This document shows, one piece after another, positions 1 to 6,384 of a stretch of 9,125 nucleotides of DNA. The translations under genes and the position numbers were made by a program. The notes beneath the pieces were generated by a model. The model did not search any database. It had not been told where the DNA came from and was given only the letters and a program-made list of their open reading frames with translations. The DNA is from Bog-756 sp049521915 (GTDB taxonomy: Bacteria; Actinomycetota; Acidimicrobiia; Acidimicrobiales; RAAP-2), in NCBI GenBank assembly GCA_049521915.1, contig JBEKOI010000161.1:1-9125 (forward strand), written 5' to 3'. Within the stretch, counting starts at the first letter, position 1. Every line of letters starts with the position of its first letter.

Positions 1-64
1 GGTCCTGGTGCTCGTGACCTCGGACGCCGAGGATGTGGTCCAGCAGCTACTGGTGGGCCATTGA
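1..64 (+). CDS. C-terminal end of an unidentified upstream gene (partial)
   Basis: An open frame enters from the left edge and ends at TGA 62-64, leaving about 20 residues that finish in VVQQLLVGH. The stop lies one base before the ATG of the next gene, a spacing typical of an actinobacterial operon, and codon use is GC-biased. The fragment is too short to identify a family. It could be a chance open frame, but the tight junction favours a real gene. Confidence 0.45.
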   Translation, partial: VLVLVTSDAEDVVQQLLVGH

Positions 65-65
65 C

Positions 66-857
66 ATGATGCGGGCCGCGTTCTTCGACCTGGACAAGAC
101 GGTGATCGCCAAGGCGTCGATCCCGGCGTTCGGACGGCACCTCTACCGAGGCGGGCTGATCAACCGGCGCCTGGTGGCGCGGGCGCTGGTCACCCAGATC
201 ATCTATCTCCACCTCGGGGCCAGCGAGCAGAAGCTGGACCGGATCCGCGAGTCGATGCTCCTGCTGACCAAGGGGTGGGAACACGAACAGATCAAAGAGA
301 TCGTGCGCGAGGCGCTCGAAGAGACCGTGGAGCCGATCATCTACGCCGAGGCCCTCGACCTGATCGAGGCCCATCGGGCCGCCGGCTACAAGGTGTACCT
401 GGTGTCCGCATCGCCCGAGGTCATCGTGGCGCCACTGGCCGAGCACCTCGGCGTGGACGGCGCCATCGCCAGCCGCCCGGTGGTCGACGACGACGGTCGC
501 TACACCGGGGAGATGGAGTTCTACGCCTACGGCCCCTTCAAGGCCGAAGCCATCCAGGAGCTGGCCAGGCAGGAGGGGCTCGATCTCTCCGAGTCCTCGG
601 CGTACTCGGACTCCTATACCGACCTCCCCATGCTCGAGGCGGTCGGCCACCCGGTGGTGGTGAACCCCGACCGGGTGCTGGCCAAGGTCGCCCGACAGCG
701 CGACTGGGAGGTGATGCAGTTCACCAAACCGGTCCGCCTGCGCGACCGGGTCAGCGTTCCCAGTTGGTCGCTGACCGCGGCTGCAGCCGCCGTAACGGCG
801 GCGGCGTCAGTCGGTGCGCTGATCGCCTGGCGGCTCGCACGGAGACCGCAGCGATAG
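66..857 (+). CDS. HAD-IB family hydrolase (SerB-like phosphatase) with C-terminal membrane anchor
   Basis: This is a haloacid-dehalogenase phosphatase of subfamily IB, the group that includes phosphoserine phosphatase. It should hydrolyse a small phosphomonoester through an aspartyl-phosphate intermediate. From the start at 66 (263 aa) all four HAD motifs are present: FDLDKT with nucleophile Asp8 and acid/base Asp10; VSAS with Ser114; GPFK with Lys159; and SDSYTD with Asp182 and Asp186. After the catalytic domain, residues about 235-257 form an Ala/Val-rich hydrophobic helix followed by Arg-rich residues, which suggests a tail anchor with the enzyme on the cytoplasmic side. ATG 66 is preferred over ATG 33: the 33-65 extension is Trp/Ser-rich and would overlap the upstream gene, while a GGTGGG lies 8 nt before 66. 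ATG 69 is also possible. The substrate cannot be told from sequence; a serine-biosynthesis role is only one option. Confidence 0.9.
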   Translation: MMRAAFFDLDKTVIAKASIPAFGRHLYRGGLINRRLVARALVTQIIYLHLGASEQKLDRIRESMLLLTKGWEHEQIKEIVREALEETVEPIIYAEALDLIEAHRAAGYKVYLVSASPEVIVAPLAEHLGVDGAIASRPVVDDDGRYTGEMEFYAYGPFKAEAIQELARQEGLDLSESSAYSDSYTDLPMLEAVGHPVVVNPDRVLAKVARQRDWEVMQFTKPVRLRDRVSVPSWSLTAAAAAVTAAASVGALIAWRLARRPQR

Positions 858-882
858 CTGTTCGGGGTTTGTGTTTCTCGCA

Positions 883-902
883 GCCGCCCGCGTGTGGGCG
901 GC
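883..902. terminator. GC-rich hairpin after the HAD phosphatase gene
   Basis: GCCGCCC (883-889) and GGGCGGC (896-902) form a perfect 7-bp stem around a 6-nt loop, 25 bases after the phosphatase stop and 9 bases beyond the stop of the possible minus-strand peptide gene. No T tract follows on either strand. It may be a U-less actinobacterial terminator acting in one or both directions. This rests on fold and position only. Confidence 0.4.
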
Positions 903-911
903 CCGGGTTGC

Positions 912-986
912 TCAGGAAGGACGCAGTCGCTTGGCGGCGACGACACCCAAGGCAACGACGATGGCGAGGATCAGAAGCTTCTTCAT
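912..986 (-). CDS. Possible 24-residue single-span membrane peptide
   Basis: ATG at 986-984 opens a 24-codon frame with the plan MKK, then a 15-residue Leu/Ile/Val/Ala core (LLILAIVVALGVVAA), then KRLRPS. Positive residues bracket a core just long enough to enter or span a membrane. Such short peptides are known in actinobacteria, for example the DLW-39 family, but the DLW signature is absent here. The larger open frame extends to 1106, but that extension is Arg-rich and looks like read-through. Against it, no Shine-Dalgarno is visible before the ATG, and a peptide this short could arise by chance. It lies downstream of the sigma gene on the same strand. Function unknown. Confidence 0.4.
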   Translation of the reverse strand: MKKLLILAIVVALGVVAAKRLRPS

Positions 987-1046
987 GAGCAGAGATGGTA
1001 ACCGTTCCCATCGCGTCCCGCGCCAGCGCTGTCCGCGGCGCTCGCT

Positions 1047-1123
1047 GTGCGCACGGTGTCGCGGTCCGTACCGTGCCCGCGGTCCACGCAATGTCGCGGT
1101 GCGCACGGTGTCGCGGTCCGTAC
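1047..1123. repeat. 25-bp direct repeat, two identical copies 52 bp apart
   Basis: The 25 bases at 1047-1071 recur exactly at 1099-1123. Each copy begins with the 8-bp palindrome GTGCGCAC and contains TGTCGCGGTCCGTAC. A third partial copy (TGTCGCGGTGCGCAC) sits at 1092-1106, so the 8-mer TGTCGCGG occurs at 1057, 1092 and 1109. After both full copies the block CCCGCGGT follows at slightly different distance. This looks like a local duplication with a small indel, in the non-coding stretch downstream of the sigma gene (987-1180). I see no gene there. Confidence 0.85.
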
Positions 1124-1180
1124 AGTGTGACTCCCGCGGTGGCTACGAGACGGCTCGGACCCGGCCGGCCGCGCGGAGGC

Positions 1181-2146
1181 TCAGACCGTAAGGAGGTCTC
1201 GGGCCCCGGTGTCCGACGAGGGATGCCGCAACTTGGACATGGCCCGCGCCTCGATCTGGCGGATCCGCTCGCGGGTCAGATTGAAATGCTCGCCGACCTC
1301 TTCGAGCGTACGCGGCTCTCCCCGGTCGAGACCGAATCGAAGCCGGAGGATCTCGCGCTCCCGCTCGTCGAGGGGTGAGAGCAGCCGCCCGATCTCCTCG
1401 GGCAGCAACGAGACGGCGGCCACTTCGAAGGGCGACTCCGCCGACCGGTCCTCGACCACATCGCCGAGCTCGGCGTCGCCGTCCTCGCGAAGGGGCTCCG
1501 ACAACGAGAGCGGTTCGGCCCGGAACCGGAGGGCCTCGACCAACTTGTCCTCGGGCATCTCGACCTCGGCGCCCAATTCGGCCAACGTGGCCGGCCTCCC
1601 GTACTTGAGCTCGAGGCGGGCCTGGGCCTTCTGGACCCGGGCCAGGGTGTCGCCGGCGTGAACCGGCAGCCGGATGGTCCTGCCGGTGTTGGCGATGCCC
1701 CTGGTGATGGCTTGGCGGATCCACCAGGTGGCGTAGGTGGAGAACTTGAAGCCCTTCCGCCAGTCGAACTTCTCGACCGCATGCATGAGGCCCAGATTCC
1801 CCTCCTGGATGAGATCGAGCAGGGGGAGGCCAGACGCCTGGTACTTCTTGGCGATGGACACCACCAGCCGGAGGTTGGACTGCACGAACGTCTGCTGGGC
1901 GCCCTCACCCTGCAGGGTGGTCCGCCTCAGCTCCCGCTTCTTGGCCGGGGTCAGGCCTTTGGGCGCCGCCGCCAGCTGGGCGTCCGCCTCCCGACCGGCC
2001 TCGATGGCCTGAGCCAGGCGGACCTCGTCGTCCTTGGTCAGCAAGGGATACTGGCCGATGTCGGTCAGATACAACCGAACCAGATCCTCGTCGTCTCGCT
2101 CGAGGCGCTCCTTTGCCAACTTCACCAGGTCCTTCGTTTTCCCCAC
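1181..2146 (-). CDS. Primary-type sigma-70 factor (HrdB/SigA/SigB-like)
   Basis: This protein binds core RNA polymerase and recognises -35/-10 promoters. From GTG 2146 it has about 321 residues, close to mycobacterial SigB. Region 1.2 is at about 20-52 (LVRLYLTDIGQYPLL). Region 2 spans about 86-163, including DLIQEGNLGLMHAVEKFD and the -10-melting segment FSTYATWWIRQAITR. Region 3 follows, and region 4.2 is at about 279-309 with helix-turn-helix TRERIRQIEARAMSKLRHP, almost identical to primary sigma factors. Region 1.1 is missing, as in group 2 sigmas. The frame stays open to TTG 2272, but the extra residues are Arg/Ser-rich, lack family features and have lower GC bias. Another candidate start is GTG 2125, which has AAGGA 4-5 nt upstream. 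The gene follows the nadE-linked gene on the same strand after a 159-bp gap and probably has its own promoter. It could be the sole housekeeping sigma or a paralogue. Confidence 0.93.
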   Translation of the reverse strand: MGKTKDLVKLAKERLERDDEDLVRLYLTDIGQYPLLTKDDEVRLAQAIEAGREADAQLAAAPKGLTPAKKRELRRTTLQGEGAQQTFVQSNLRLVVSIAKKYQASGLPLLDLIQEGNLGLMHAVEKFDWRKGFKFSTYATWWIRQAITRGIANTGRTIRLPVHAGDTLARVQKAQARLELKYGRPATLAELGAEVEMPEDKLVEALRFRAEPLSLSEPLREDGDAELGDVVEDRSAESPFEVAAVSLLPEEIGRLLSPLDEREREILRLRFGLDRGEPRTLEEVGEHFNLTRERIRQIEARAMSKLRHPSSDTGARDLLTV

Positions 2147-2305
2147 CTCGTGGGGGACGGCCGACCTTCGCCCAGCGCCACCGACGAAACCGGTACTCGC
2201 TGATTCAGGTCTGCGTTTTCGGGCGCAACGATTGCTGCTTTCGAAGTTTACCGGACGCGTCAAGCCCTCCAAGCGACGGGGCCGGTGGCGAGACCTGTTC
2301 TGCGG

Positions 2306-3058
2306 TCACTCCTCAGGCACGGAGGCGGGGAGGACGACCAGCCCGGACCGGGCGCCGGCCCCGACCACGGCCGTCTCCAGGCGCTGGAGGAACTCGTGGA
2401 CGGCGACCACATCGTGCGGCCGGGTGACCAGGCGTTCCACCAGGCGCTCGCCGGCCAGCCAGTCCTCGATCTCGTCGTTGAGGACCAGCCTCAGGGCCCG
2501 GGCGACCGGCCCGTCGGTCACCGGGCCGGTCACGCCGAGGTGGCGCTCGTAACTGGTCACCAGCCGGGGCAGCACCACCCGGTAGAGACCGGCCAGCCGG
2601 GGCAGTGCGCCAGGCCGGCCGGCGGGCTCGTCGCCGGCCGGTGGCCAGGTCGACCCGGGCAGGCCGGATGTCGGGACGAACCCGTCCAGGGCGGCGAAGA
2701 GGGCGGCGCTGGTGGCCGACGGCACCGTCAGGCTCATGGGGTCCGCTCCGGTGAGGACGGGCAGGCGGTCAGCCCAGAGCTCGGCGTGCCAGGCGTGGCG
2801 CAGGCTCTGCTGGTCGAGATGGAGCTTGACGGCGGCCACGGGCATGTCGGTCACCCACGAACCGAGCAGCCCGTAGAGGGCGTTCTCGATCCACCGGTAC
2901 TCCCCGACCAGCGCGGCGGTGGCGCCGAGGGTCAACGGCAGCGACCCTCCGGCCAGATCGGGGACGGAGACCGGATCCGGGTCGGGGTCGGGGGCGGCGG
3001 CGGGGACAGGGGCGGGGACGGCAGTCGTCGGCGCGTCCTGGCCGGAGAGCTCAGACAA
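2306..3058 (-). CDS. Uncharacterised helical protein, possibly ferritin-like, coupled to nadE
   Basis: I do not recognise the family with certainty. The 250-residue product starts with a low-complexity Ala/Pro/Asp tail (about 10-35, including DPDPDP), followed by mainly helical sequence. Four long helices can be drawn: about 45-68 with Glu53 and Glu58; about 75-99 with His88, His91 and Glu93; about 153-175 with Glu171 and His173; and about 186-212 with Asp195, Glu196 and Glu198. Acidic and His residues at mid-helix in all four recall the diiron ferritin-like fold, which is inference from pattern, and no strict ExxH pair is seen. The start is TTG 3058, overlapping the nadE stop by 8 bases, with GGGGAG about 11 nt upstream inside nadE, so translation is probably coupled. 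There is no signal peptide or membrane segment. A role next to NAD synthesis is suggested only by position. Confidence 0.75.
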   Translation of the reverse strand: MSELSGQDAPTTAVPAPVPAAAPDPDPDPVSVPDLAGGSLPLTLGATAALVGEYRWIENALYGLLGSWVTDMPVAAVKLHLDQQSLRHAWHAELWADRLPVLTGADPMSLTVPSATSAALFAALDGFVPTSGLPGSTWPPAGDEPAGRPGALPRLAGLYRVVLPRLVTSYERHLGVTGPVTDGPVARALRLVLNDEIEDWLAGERLVERLVTRPHDVVAVHEFLQRLETAVVGAGARSGLVVLPASVPEE

Positions 3059-4814
3059 CCGCCGGCGTCTCCCCGTGCGGTGCGCCCGACCGTGGCCGGG
3101 AGGTGGCCGTTCCCGACCGGTAGTGGTTGGTGATGGGCATCCGCCTGTCCTTCCCGAACGCCTTGCCCGAGATCCTGACCCCGGGAGGCATCTGCCTGCG
3201 CTTGTACTCGGCCCGGTCGACCAGGTCCACGACCCGGCCCACCGCCTCGGGGTCGTACCCGGCCCGGATCAGGTCGTCCGGTGAGCGGTCGCCTTCCACG
3301 TAACCCGCCACCACCGGGTCGAGGACGGCGTAGGGGGGCAGCGACTCGTCGTCGCGCTGGTCGGGACGCAGCTCGGCCGAGGGCGCCTTGGTCAGCACCG
3401 GGTCGGGGATGAGGTCGAAGCCGGCCCGCCGGTTCCGGTGGCGGCACAGTGCGTAGACCAGGGTCTTCGGGACGTCCTTGATCACCGCGAACCCGCCGGC
3501 CGAGTCCCCGTAGAGGGTCGAGTACCCGGTGGCCATCTCGCTCTTGTTGCCGGTGGTCAGCACGATCCATCCCTTGGCGTTGGACAGCGCCATGAGCAGC
3601 ACGCCCCGGATACGCGACTGCAGGTTCTCATCGGTCAGCCCGGTGGGCGGGCCCGGGATCAGCGGGTCCAGCGTGGCGGCCAGGGCCCGGTGGGCCTTCT
3701 CGATGGAGGCGGTGGCCACATCGATCCCGAGGTTGGCGGCCAGGGTCACCGCATCGGCTACCGAGCCCTCGCTCGAGTAGCGGGACGGCATCGTCACCCC
3801 GTAGACGTGCTCGGGGCCCAGCGCGTCGACGGCGATGGCCGCCACCAGGGACGAATCGATGCCGCCGGACAGCCCGATCACCGCGTCGGCGAACCCGTTC
3901 TTGCCCAGGTAGTCGCGGGTGCCGAGCACCAACGCCTCGTAGACCTCGGCCTCGGGATCGAGGACGGCGGCCACCGGGGCCGCTACCGGAGCGTCCGCCG
4001 GCCGTCGGGAGGCGGTGGTGACCACGATCGCCCCGGTGCCGGCGTCCTCCTCGCCCGTGCCCGAGGCCGGGTCATCGAGGTCCACGTCGGCCACCAGTAC
4101 CTGTTCCACGAACTGGCCGGCCGAGGCCACCAAGGCGCCCCCGGGTCCCATGACCAGGGATGCACCGTCGAACACCAGTTCGTCCTGGCCACCGACCTGG
4201 TTCACATAGACGACCGGGCATCCGGTTTCCCCCACGCGCTGGCGCAGCACGGTCAACCGCTCCTCACGCCGTCCGCGTGAGTACGGGGAGGCGTTGAGGT
4301 TGACCAGCAGGCGGGCTCCGGCCGCGGCCTGGGCGGCCATCGGTCCCCCGGCCACCCACATGTCCTCGCAGATGGTGATCCCGACCGGCACGCCGGCCAC
4401 CACGAACCGGAGCGGGGGGTCGTCGCCCGGGACGAACCACCGCTGCTCGTCGAAGACCCCGTAGTTGGGGAGCAGGCGCTTGCGGTAGCGCCCGATCACC
4501 TGGCCCTCCGCACACAGGGCGGCGGCGTTGAACAGCCGGCCCGAGGGGTCACTGTCGACGTAGCCGATGACGGCCGCGCAGCTCCCGGCAGCCGCGGCGA
4601 CCCGGGCGAAGACGGCCTGGTTGTCGGCCACGAAGGCCGGTCGCCCGAGCAGGTCCTCGGGCGGGTAGCCGGTGATGGTCAGCTCCGGGAACACGGCCAG
4701 GTCAGCCCCGCCCTGTTCGGCCGCGTCCAGCGCCGCCGCGATCCGCCGCGCGTTGCCGTCGAGGTCGCCCACCACGGTGTTGATCTGGCACGCGGCCACG
4801 CGCACTCGGGGCAT
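3051..4814 (-). CDS. nadE: Glutamine-dependent NAD+ synthetase
   Basis: Catalyses the last step of NAD+ synthesis, ATP-dependent amidation of nicotinic acid adenine dinucleotide, with ammonia taken from glutamine. The 587-residue protein has both domains of the long form. The N-terminal nitrilase-type glutaminase (about 1-265) carries the triad Glu44 (FPELTITGYPPEDLL), Lys112 (RKRLLPNYGVFDE) and Cys149 (GITICEDMW). The C-terminal synthetase (about 285-587) has the ATP-pyrophosphatase loop LSGGIDSS at 315-322, then GNKSEMATGYSTLYGDSAGGF and a late KDRRMPITNHYR. The start at ATG 4814 gives the family's usual MPRVRVAACQINTVVGD opening. Upstream Shine-Dalgarno is weak. It is transcribed divergently from glnII across a 338-bp gap and overlaps the following ferritin-like gene. 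Residues about 250-280 are a Gly/Ala-rich linker between domains. Confidence 0.97.
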   Translation of the reverse strand: MPRVRVAACQINTVVGDLDGNARRIAAALDAAEQGGADLAVFPELTITGYPPEDLLGRPAFVADNQAVFARVAAAAGSCAAVIGYVDSDPSGRLFNAAALCAEGQVIGRYRKRLLPNYGVFDEQRWFVPGDDPPLRFVVAGVPVGITICEDMWVAGGPMAAQAAAGARLLVNLNASPYSRGRREERLTVLRQRVGETGCPVVYVNQVGGQDELVFDGASLVMGPGGALVASAGQFVEQVLVADVDLDDPASGTGEEDAGTGAIVVTTASRRPADAPVAAPVAAVLDPEAEVYEALVLGTRDYLGKNGFADAVIGLSGGIDSSLVAAIAVDALGPEHVYGVTMPSRYSSEGSVADAVTLAANLGIDVATASIEKAHRALAATLDPLIPGPPTGLTDENLQSRIRGVLLMALSNAKGWIVLTTGNKSEMATGYSTLYGDSAGGFAVIKDVPKTLVYALCRHRNRRAGFDLIPDPVLTKAPSAELRPDQRDDESLPPYAVLDPVVAGYVEGDRSPDDLIRAGYDPEAVGRVVDLVDRAEYKRRQMPPGVRISGKAFGKDRRMPITNHYRSGTATSRPRSGAPHGETPAVV

Positions 4815-4857
4815 GCCGTCAGCCTACCGGGGTCGCTTCCTGGCCTTTTCTGCCCTG

Positions 4858-4882
4858 CCCCGAGACCCGCCTGGTCCCGGGG
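4858..4882. other. Hairpin in the nadE-glnII intergenic region
   Basis: CCCCG (4858-4862) pairs with CGGGG (4878-4882), and GACC (4864-4867) with GGTC (4873-4876), with one A/C mismatch between the stems and a 5-nt loop. It lies about 45 bases upstream of the nadE start, within a probable nadE leader. No riboswitch consensus is recognised. It may be GC-driven background. Confidence 0.3.
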
Positions 4883-4970
4883 TTGCCCGCCACCCCGGGA
4901 GATGTCGTCATCCGGACCGGCTGTCAGCTCCGGTACGCTCGTCAGCGGTCGCCCCGTGGCTCAGTTCATG

Positions 4971-4995
4971 CTCCGTTTACAGTCGGGTAACGGAG
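4971..4995. promoter_or_regulatory. Candidate GlnR-type operator inside a perfect inverted repeat
   Basis: TTTAC (4976-4980), six bases, then GTAAC (4987-4991) fits the actinobacterial GlnR box GTnAC-n6-GTnAC at seven of eight fixed positions. On the other strand it reads GTTAC-n6-GTAAA, also close to consensus. The site sits inside a perfect 7-bp inverted repeat, CTCCGTT (4971-4977) and AACGGAG (4989-4995). It lies between nadE and glnII, about 160 bp from each start, and a GlnR-like regulator is encoded 2.8 kb downstream. A possible -10 for glnII, GATAGT (5013-5018), follows 21 bases after the box, as expected for an activator-dependent promoter without a good -35. The rest of the 4815-5152 gap holds only the hairpins at 4858-4882 and 5076-5089 and no convincing gene. 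Confidence 0.5.
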
Positions 4996-5075
4996 GAGAA
5001 ATGGCTCGCTGCGATAGTGGACTGTCCTTGGACTCTCACCTGCCAGCGGCACGGCAGCAGTCCGGCTCGGTGGCT

Positions 5076-5089
5076 CGTCCCCCGGGACG
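5076..5089. other. Short palindrome in the glnII leader
   Basis: CGTCCC (5076-5081) and GGGACG (5084-5089) are exact reverse complements separated by CC, about 65 bases before the glnII start. It could form a short leader stem if transcription starts near 5025. It does not resemble the glutamine (glnA) riboswitch consensus as I know it. Role unknown. Confidence 0.3.
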
Positions 5090-5152
5090 GGTGAGGCACG
5101 TTGAGCAGAGGGCGCCGAAGTACCAGAGCAACCGAGCAACAGAGGAGTTCAT

Positions 5153-6163
5153 GTGCCTTATCAAGCTGAGTACATCTGGATCGACGGGACGGAGCCGTCA
5201 CCGCTCCTGCGGAGCAAGACCAAGGTCATCAAGGACGGCGAGGACCCGGGAATCTGGGGATTCGACGGGTCGAGCACCAACCAGGCGTTGGGGCACGATT
5301 CGGACTGCGTGCTCCGGCCGGTGTTCATGGTCCCCGACCCGCTGCGGGGACCGGACGACAAGCTGGTCATGTGCGAGGTCGAGCTCACCGACTTCACCCC
5401 CCACCCGACCAACACCCGGGCCAGGCTGCGCGAGGTGGTCGAGAAGTACGGCAACCAGGAACCCATGTTCGGGATCGAACAGGAGTACACGTTCATCAAG
5501 GAGGGTCGGCCGTTGGGCTGGCCCGCCCTCGGCTACCCGGCTCCCCAGGGCCCCTACTACTGCGGGGTGGGGGGCGACAAGATGCCCGGGCGTGAGATCG
5601 TCGAGCTGCATACGGCCGCCTGCATCGACGCCGGCATCGGCATCGAGGGCACCAACGCCGAGGTCATGATGGGGCAGTGGGAGTTCCAGGTGGGCGTGCT
5701 CTCGCCGCTCGACGTCTCCGACCACCTATGGGTGGCCCGCTGGTTGCTCTTCCGCATCGCCGAGGACTTCGGGGTCTACGCCACCCTCGAGCCCAAGCCC
5801 ATCATGGGCGACTGGAACGGGGCCGGCGCCCACACCAACTTCTCGACCAAGGCCATGCGCGAGGACGGCGGCTGGGATGCCATCATCGCCGGCTGCGAGG
5901 CCATCGGGAAGCGGATCGACGAGCACATCGCCGTCTACGGCGTGGGCATCGAGAGCCGCCTGACCGGGGCGCATGAGACCGCCCACTTCACCAAGTTCAG
6001 CTACGGGACGTCGGACAGGGGTGCCTCGATCCGCATCCCCTGGGCGGTGGCCAAGGCCAAGAAGGGTTGGCTGGAGGACCGTCGTCCCAACGCCAACATG
6101 GATCCCTACCAGGTGACCGCGGTCCTCGTGGAGACGGTCTGCGGCGACGCGGCGGGAGGCTGA
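5153..6163 (+). CDS. glnII: Glutamine synthetase, type II (eukaryotic-like GSII)
   Basis: ATP-dependent synthesis of glutamine from glutamate and ammonium. The 336-residue length and motif set identify the short GSII class, known in plants and animals and, among bacteria, in Streptomyces, Frankia and rhizobia. Seen in order: beta-grasp N-domain with WGFDGSST at 35-42; active-site EQEY at 109-112; GQWEFQVG at 174-181; GAGAHTNFST at 223-232; SDRGASIRIP at 287-296; and EDRRPNANMDPY at 308-319. These residues bind metal, ATP and glutamate in the family, and none appears missing. GSII enzymes are not adenylylated, so control should be transcriptional or by feedback. The start is GTG 5153, 5 nt after AGAGGAG (5141-5147); the ATG at 5151 is in another frame. 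It is followed by a strong hairpin, so it may be a single transcript. A candidate GlnR box lies 160 bp upstream. Confidence 0.96.
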   Translation: MPYQAEYIWIDGTEPSPLLRSKTKVIKDGEDPGIWGFDGSSTNQALGHDSDCVLRPVFMVPDPLRGPDDKLVMCEVELTDFTPHPTNTRARLREVVEKYGNQEPMFGIEQEYTFIKEGRPLGWPALGYPAPQGPYYCGVGGDKMPGREIVELHTAACIDAGIGIEGTNAEVMMGQWEFQVGVLSPLDVSDHLWVARWLLFRIAEDFGVYATLEPKPIMGDWNGAGAHTNFSTKAMREDGGWDAIIAGCEAIGKRIDEHIAVYGVGIESRLTGAHETAHFTKFSYGTSDRGASIRIPWAVAKAKKGWLEDRRPNANMDPYQVTAVLVETVCGDAAGG

Positions 6164-6236
6164 CGGCTGACGGGCCCGAGGCCTGGTCCACCCCCCCGGA
6201 CCGCCCTCGATCCGGCCCGCCGGCCATCGGCTGAGA

Positions 6237-6274
6237 CGAACAGAGCCGGGTCCCTCCGGATCCGGCTCTGTTCG
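6237..6274. terminator. Long hairpin between the two glutamine synthetase genes
   Basis: CGAACAGAGCCGG (6237-6249) is perfectly complementary to CCGGCTCTGTTCG (6262-6274). Inner bases GTCC and GGAT extend the stem to 17 bp with one G-T wobble around the 4-nt loop CTCC. It begins 73 bases after the glnII stop. No T run follows, which is common for actinobacterial terminators. It is nearly symmetric, but transcription on both sides runs rightward, so it most likely ends or attenuates the glnII transcript. Confidence 0.75.
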
Positions 6275-6291
6275 CACCTCCCGGCTCTTCG

Positions 6292-6321
6292 TCGACCTAC
6301 CTCCTCACGGCCTGCGACAAT
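6292..6321 (+). promoter_or_regulatory. Possible promoter for the glnA2-like gene
   Basis: TCGACC (6292-6297) and GACAAT (6316-6321) each match the primary-sigma -35 (TTGACA) and -10 (TATAAT) hexamers at four of six positions, with an 18-bp spacer. They lie just after the hairpin and 63 bases before the chosen start codon. No GlnR-type box is seen in this gap. Confidence 0.35.
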
Positions 6322-6368
6322 GGAAGCATCAGCACCGACGATCCCAGCGCAACCACCCCGGCGTCCCC

Positions 6369-6375
6369 GGAGGTG
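6369..6375 (+). promoter_or_regulatory. Shine-Dalgarno that fixes the glnA2-like start
   Basis: GGAGGTG is followed by nine bases and then ATG 6385. The competing GTG start at 6373 lies inside this sequence and would leave no spacer, so ATG 6385 is the better start. Confidence 0.75.
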
Positions 6376-6384
6376 CCAGACCCC

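Noticed and set aside
2230..2272. TTGACG (minus strand, 2263-2258) as a -35 for the sigma gene
   Set aside because: No acceptable -10 is found 16-18 bases downstream, and the hexamer alone is weak evidence.
4815..5152. Glutamine (glnA) or other riboswitch before glnII
   Set aside because: Hairpins are present, but none of the conserved core segments of the glutamine riboswitch can be recognised.
5001..5669. Leader open frame starting ATG 5001 after GGAGG, overlapping glnII in another frame
   Set aside because: The Shine-Dalgarno is good, but it is the arm of the GlnR-box inverted repeat. The product is Arg/Ser-rich, as expected of an out-of-frame reading, and it runs 500 bases through the clearly coding glnII.
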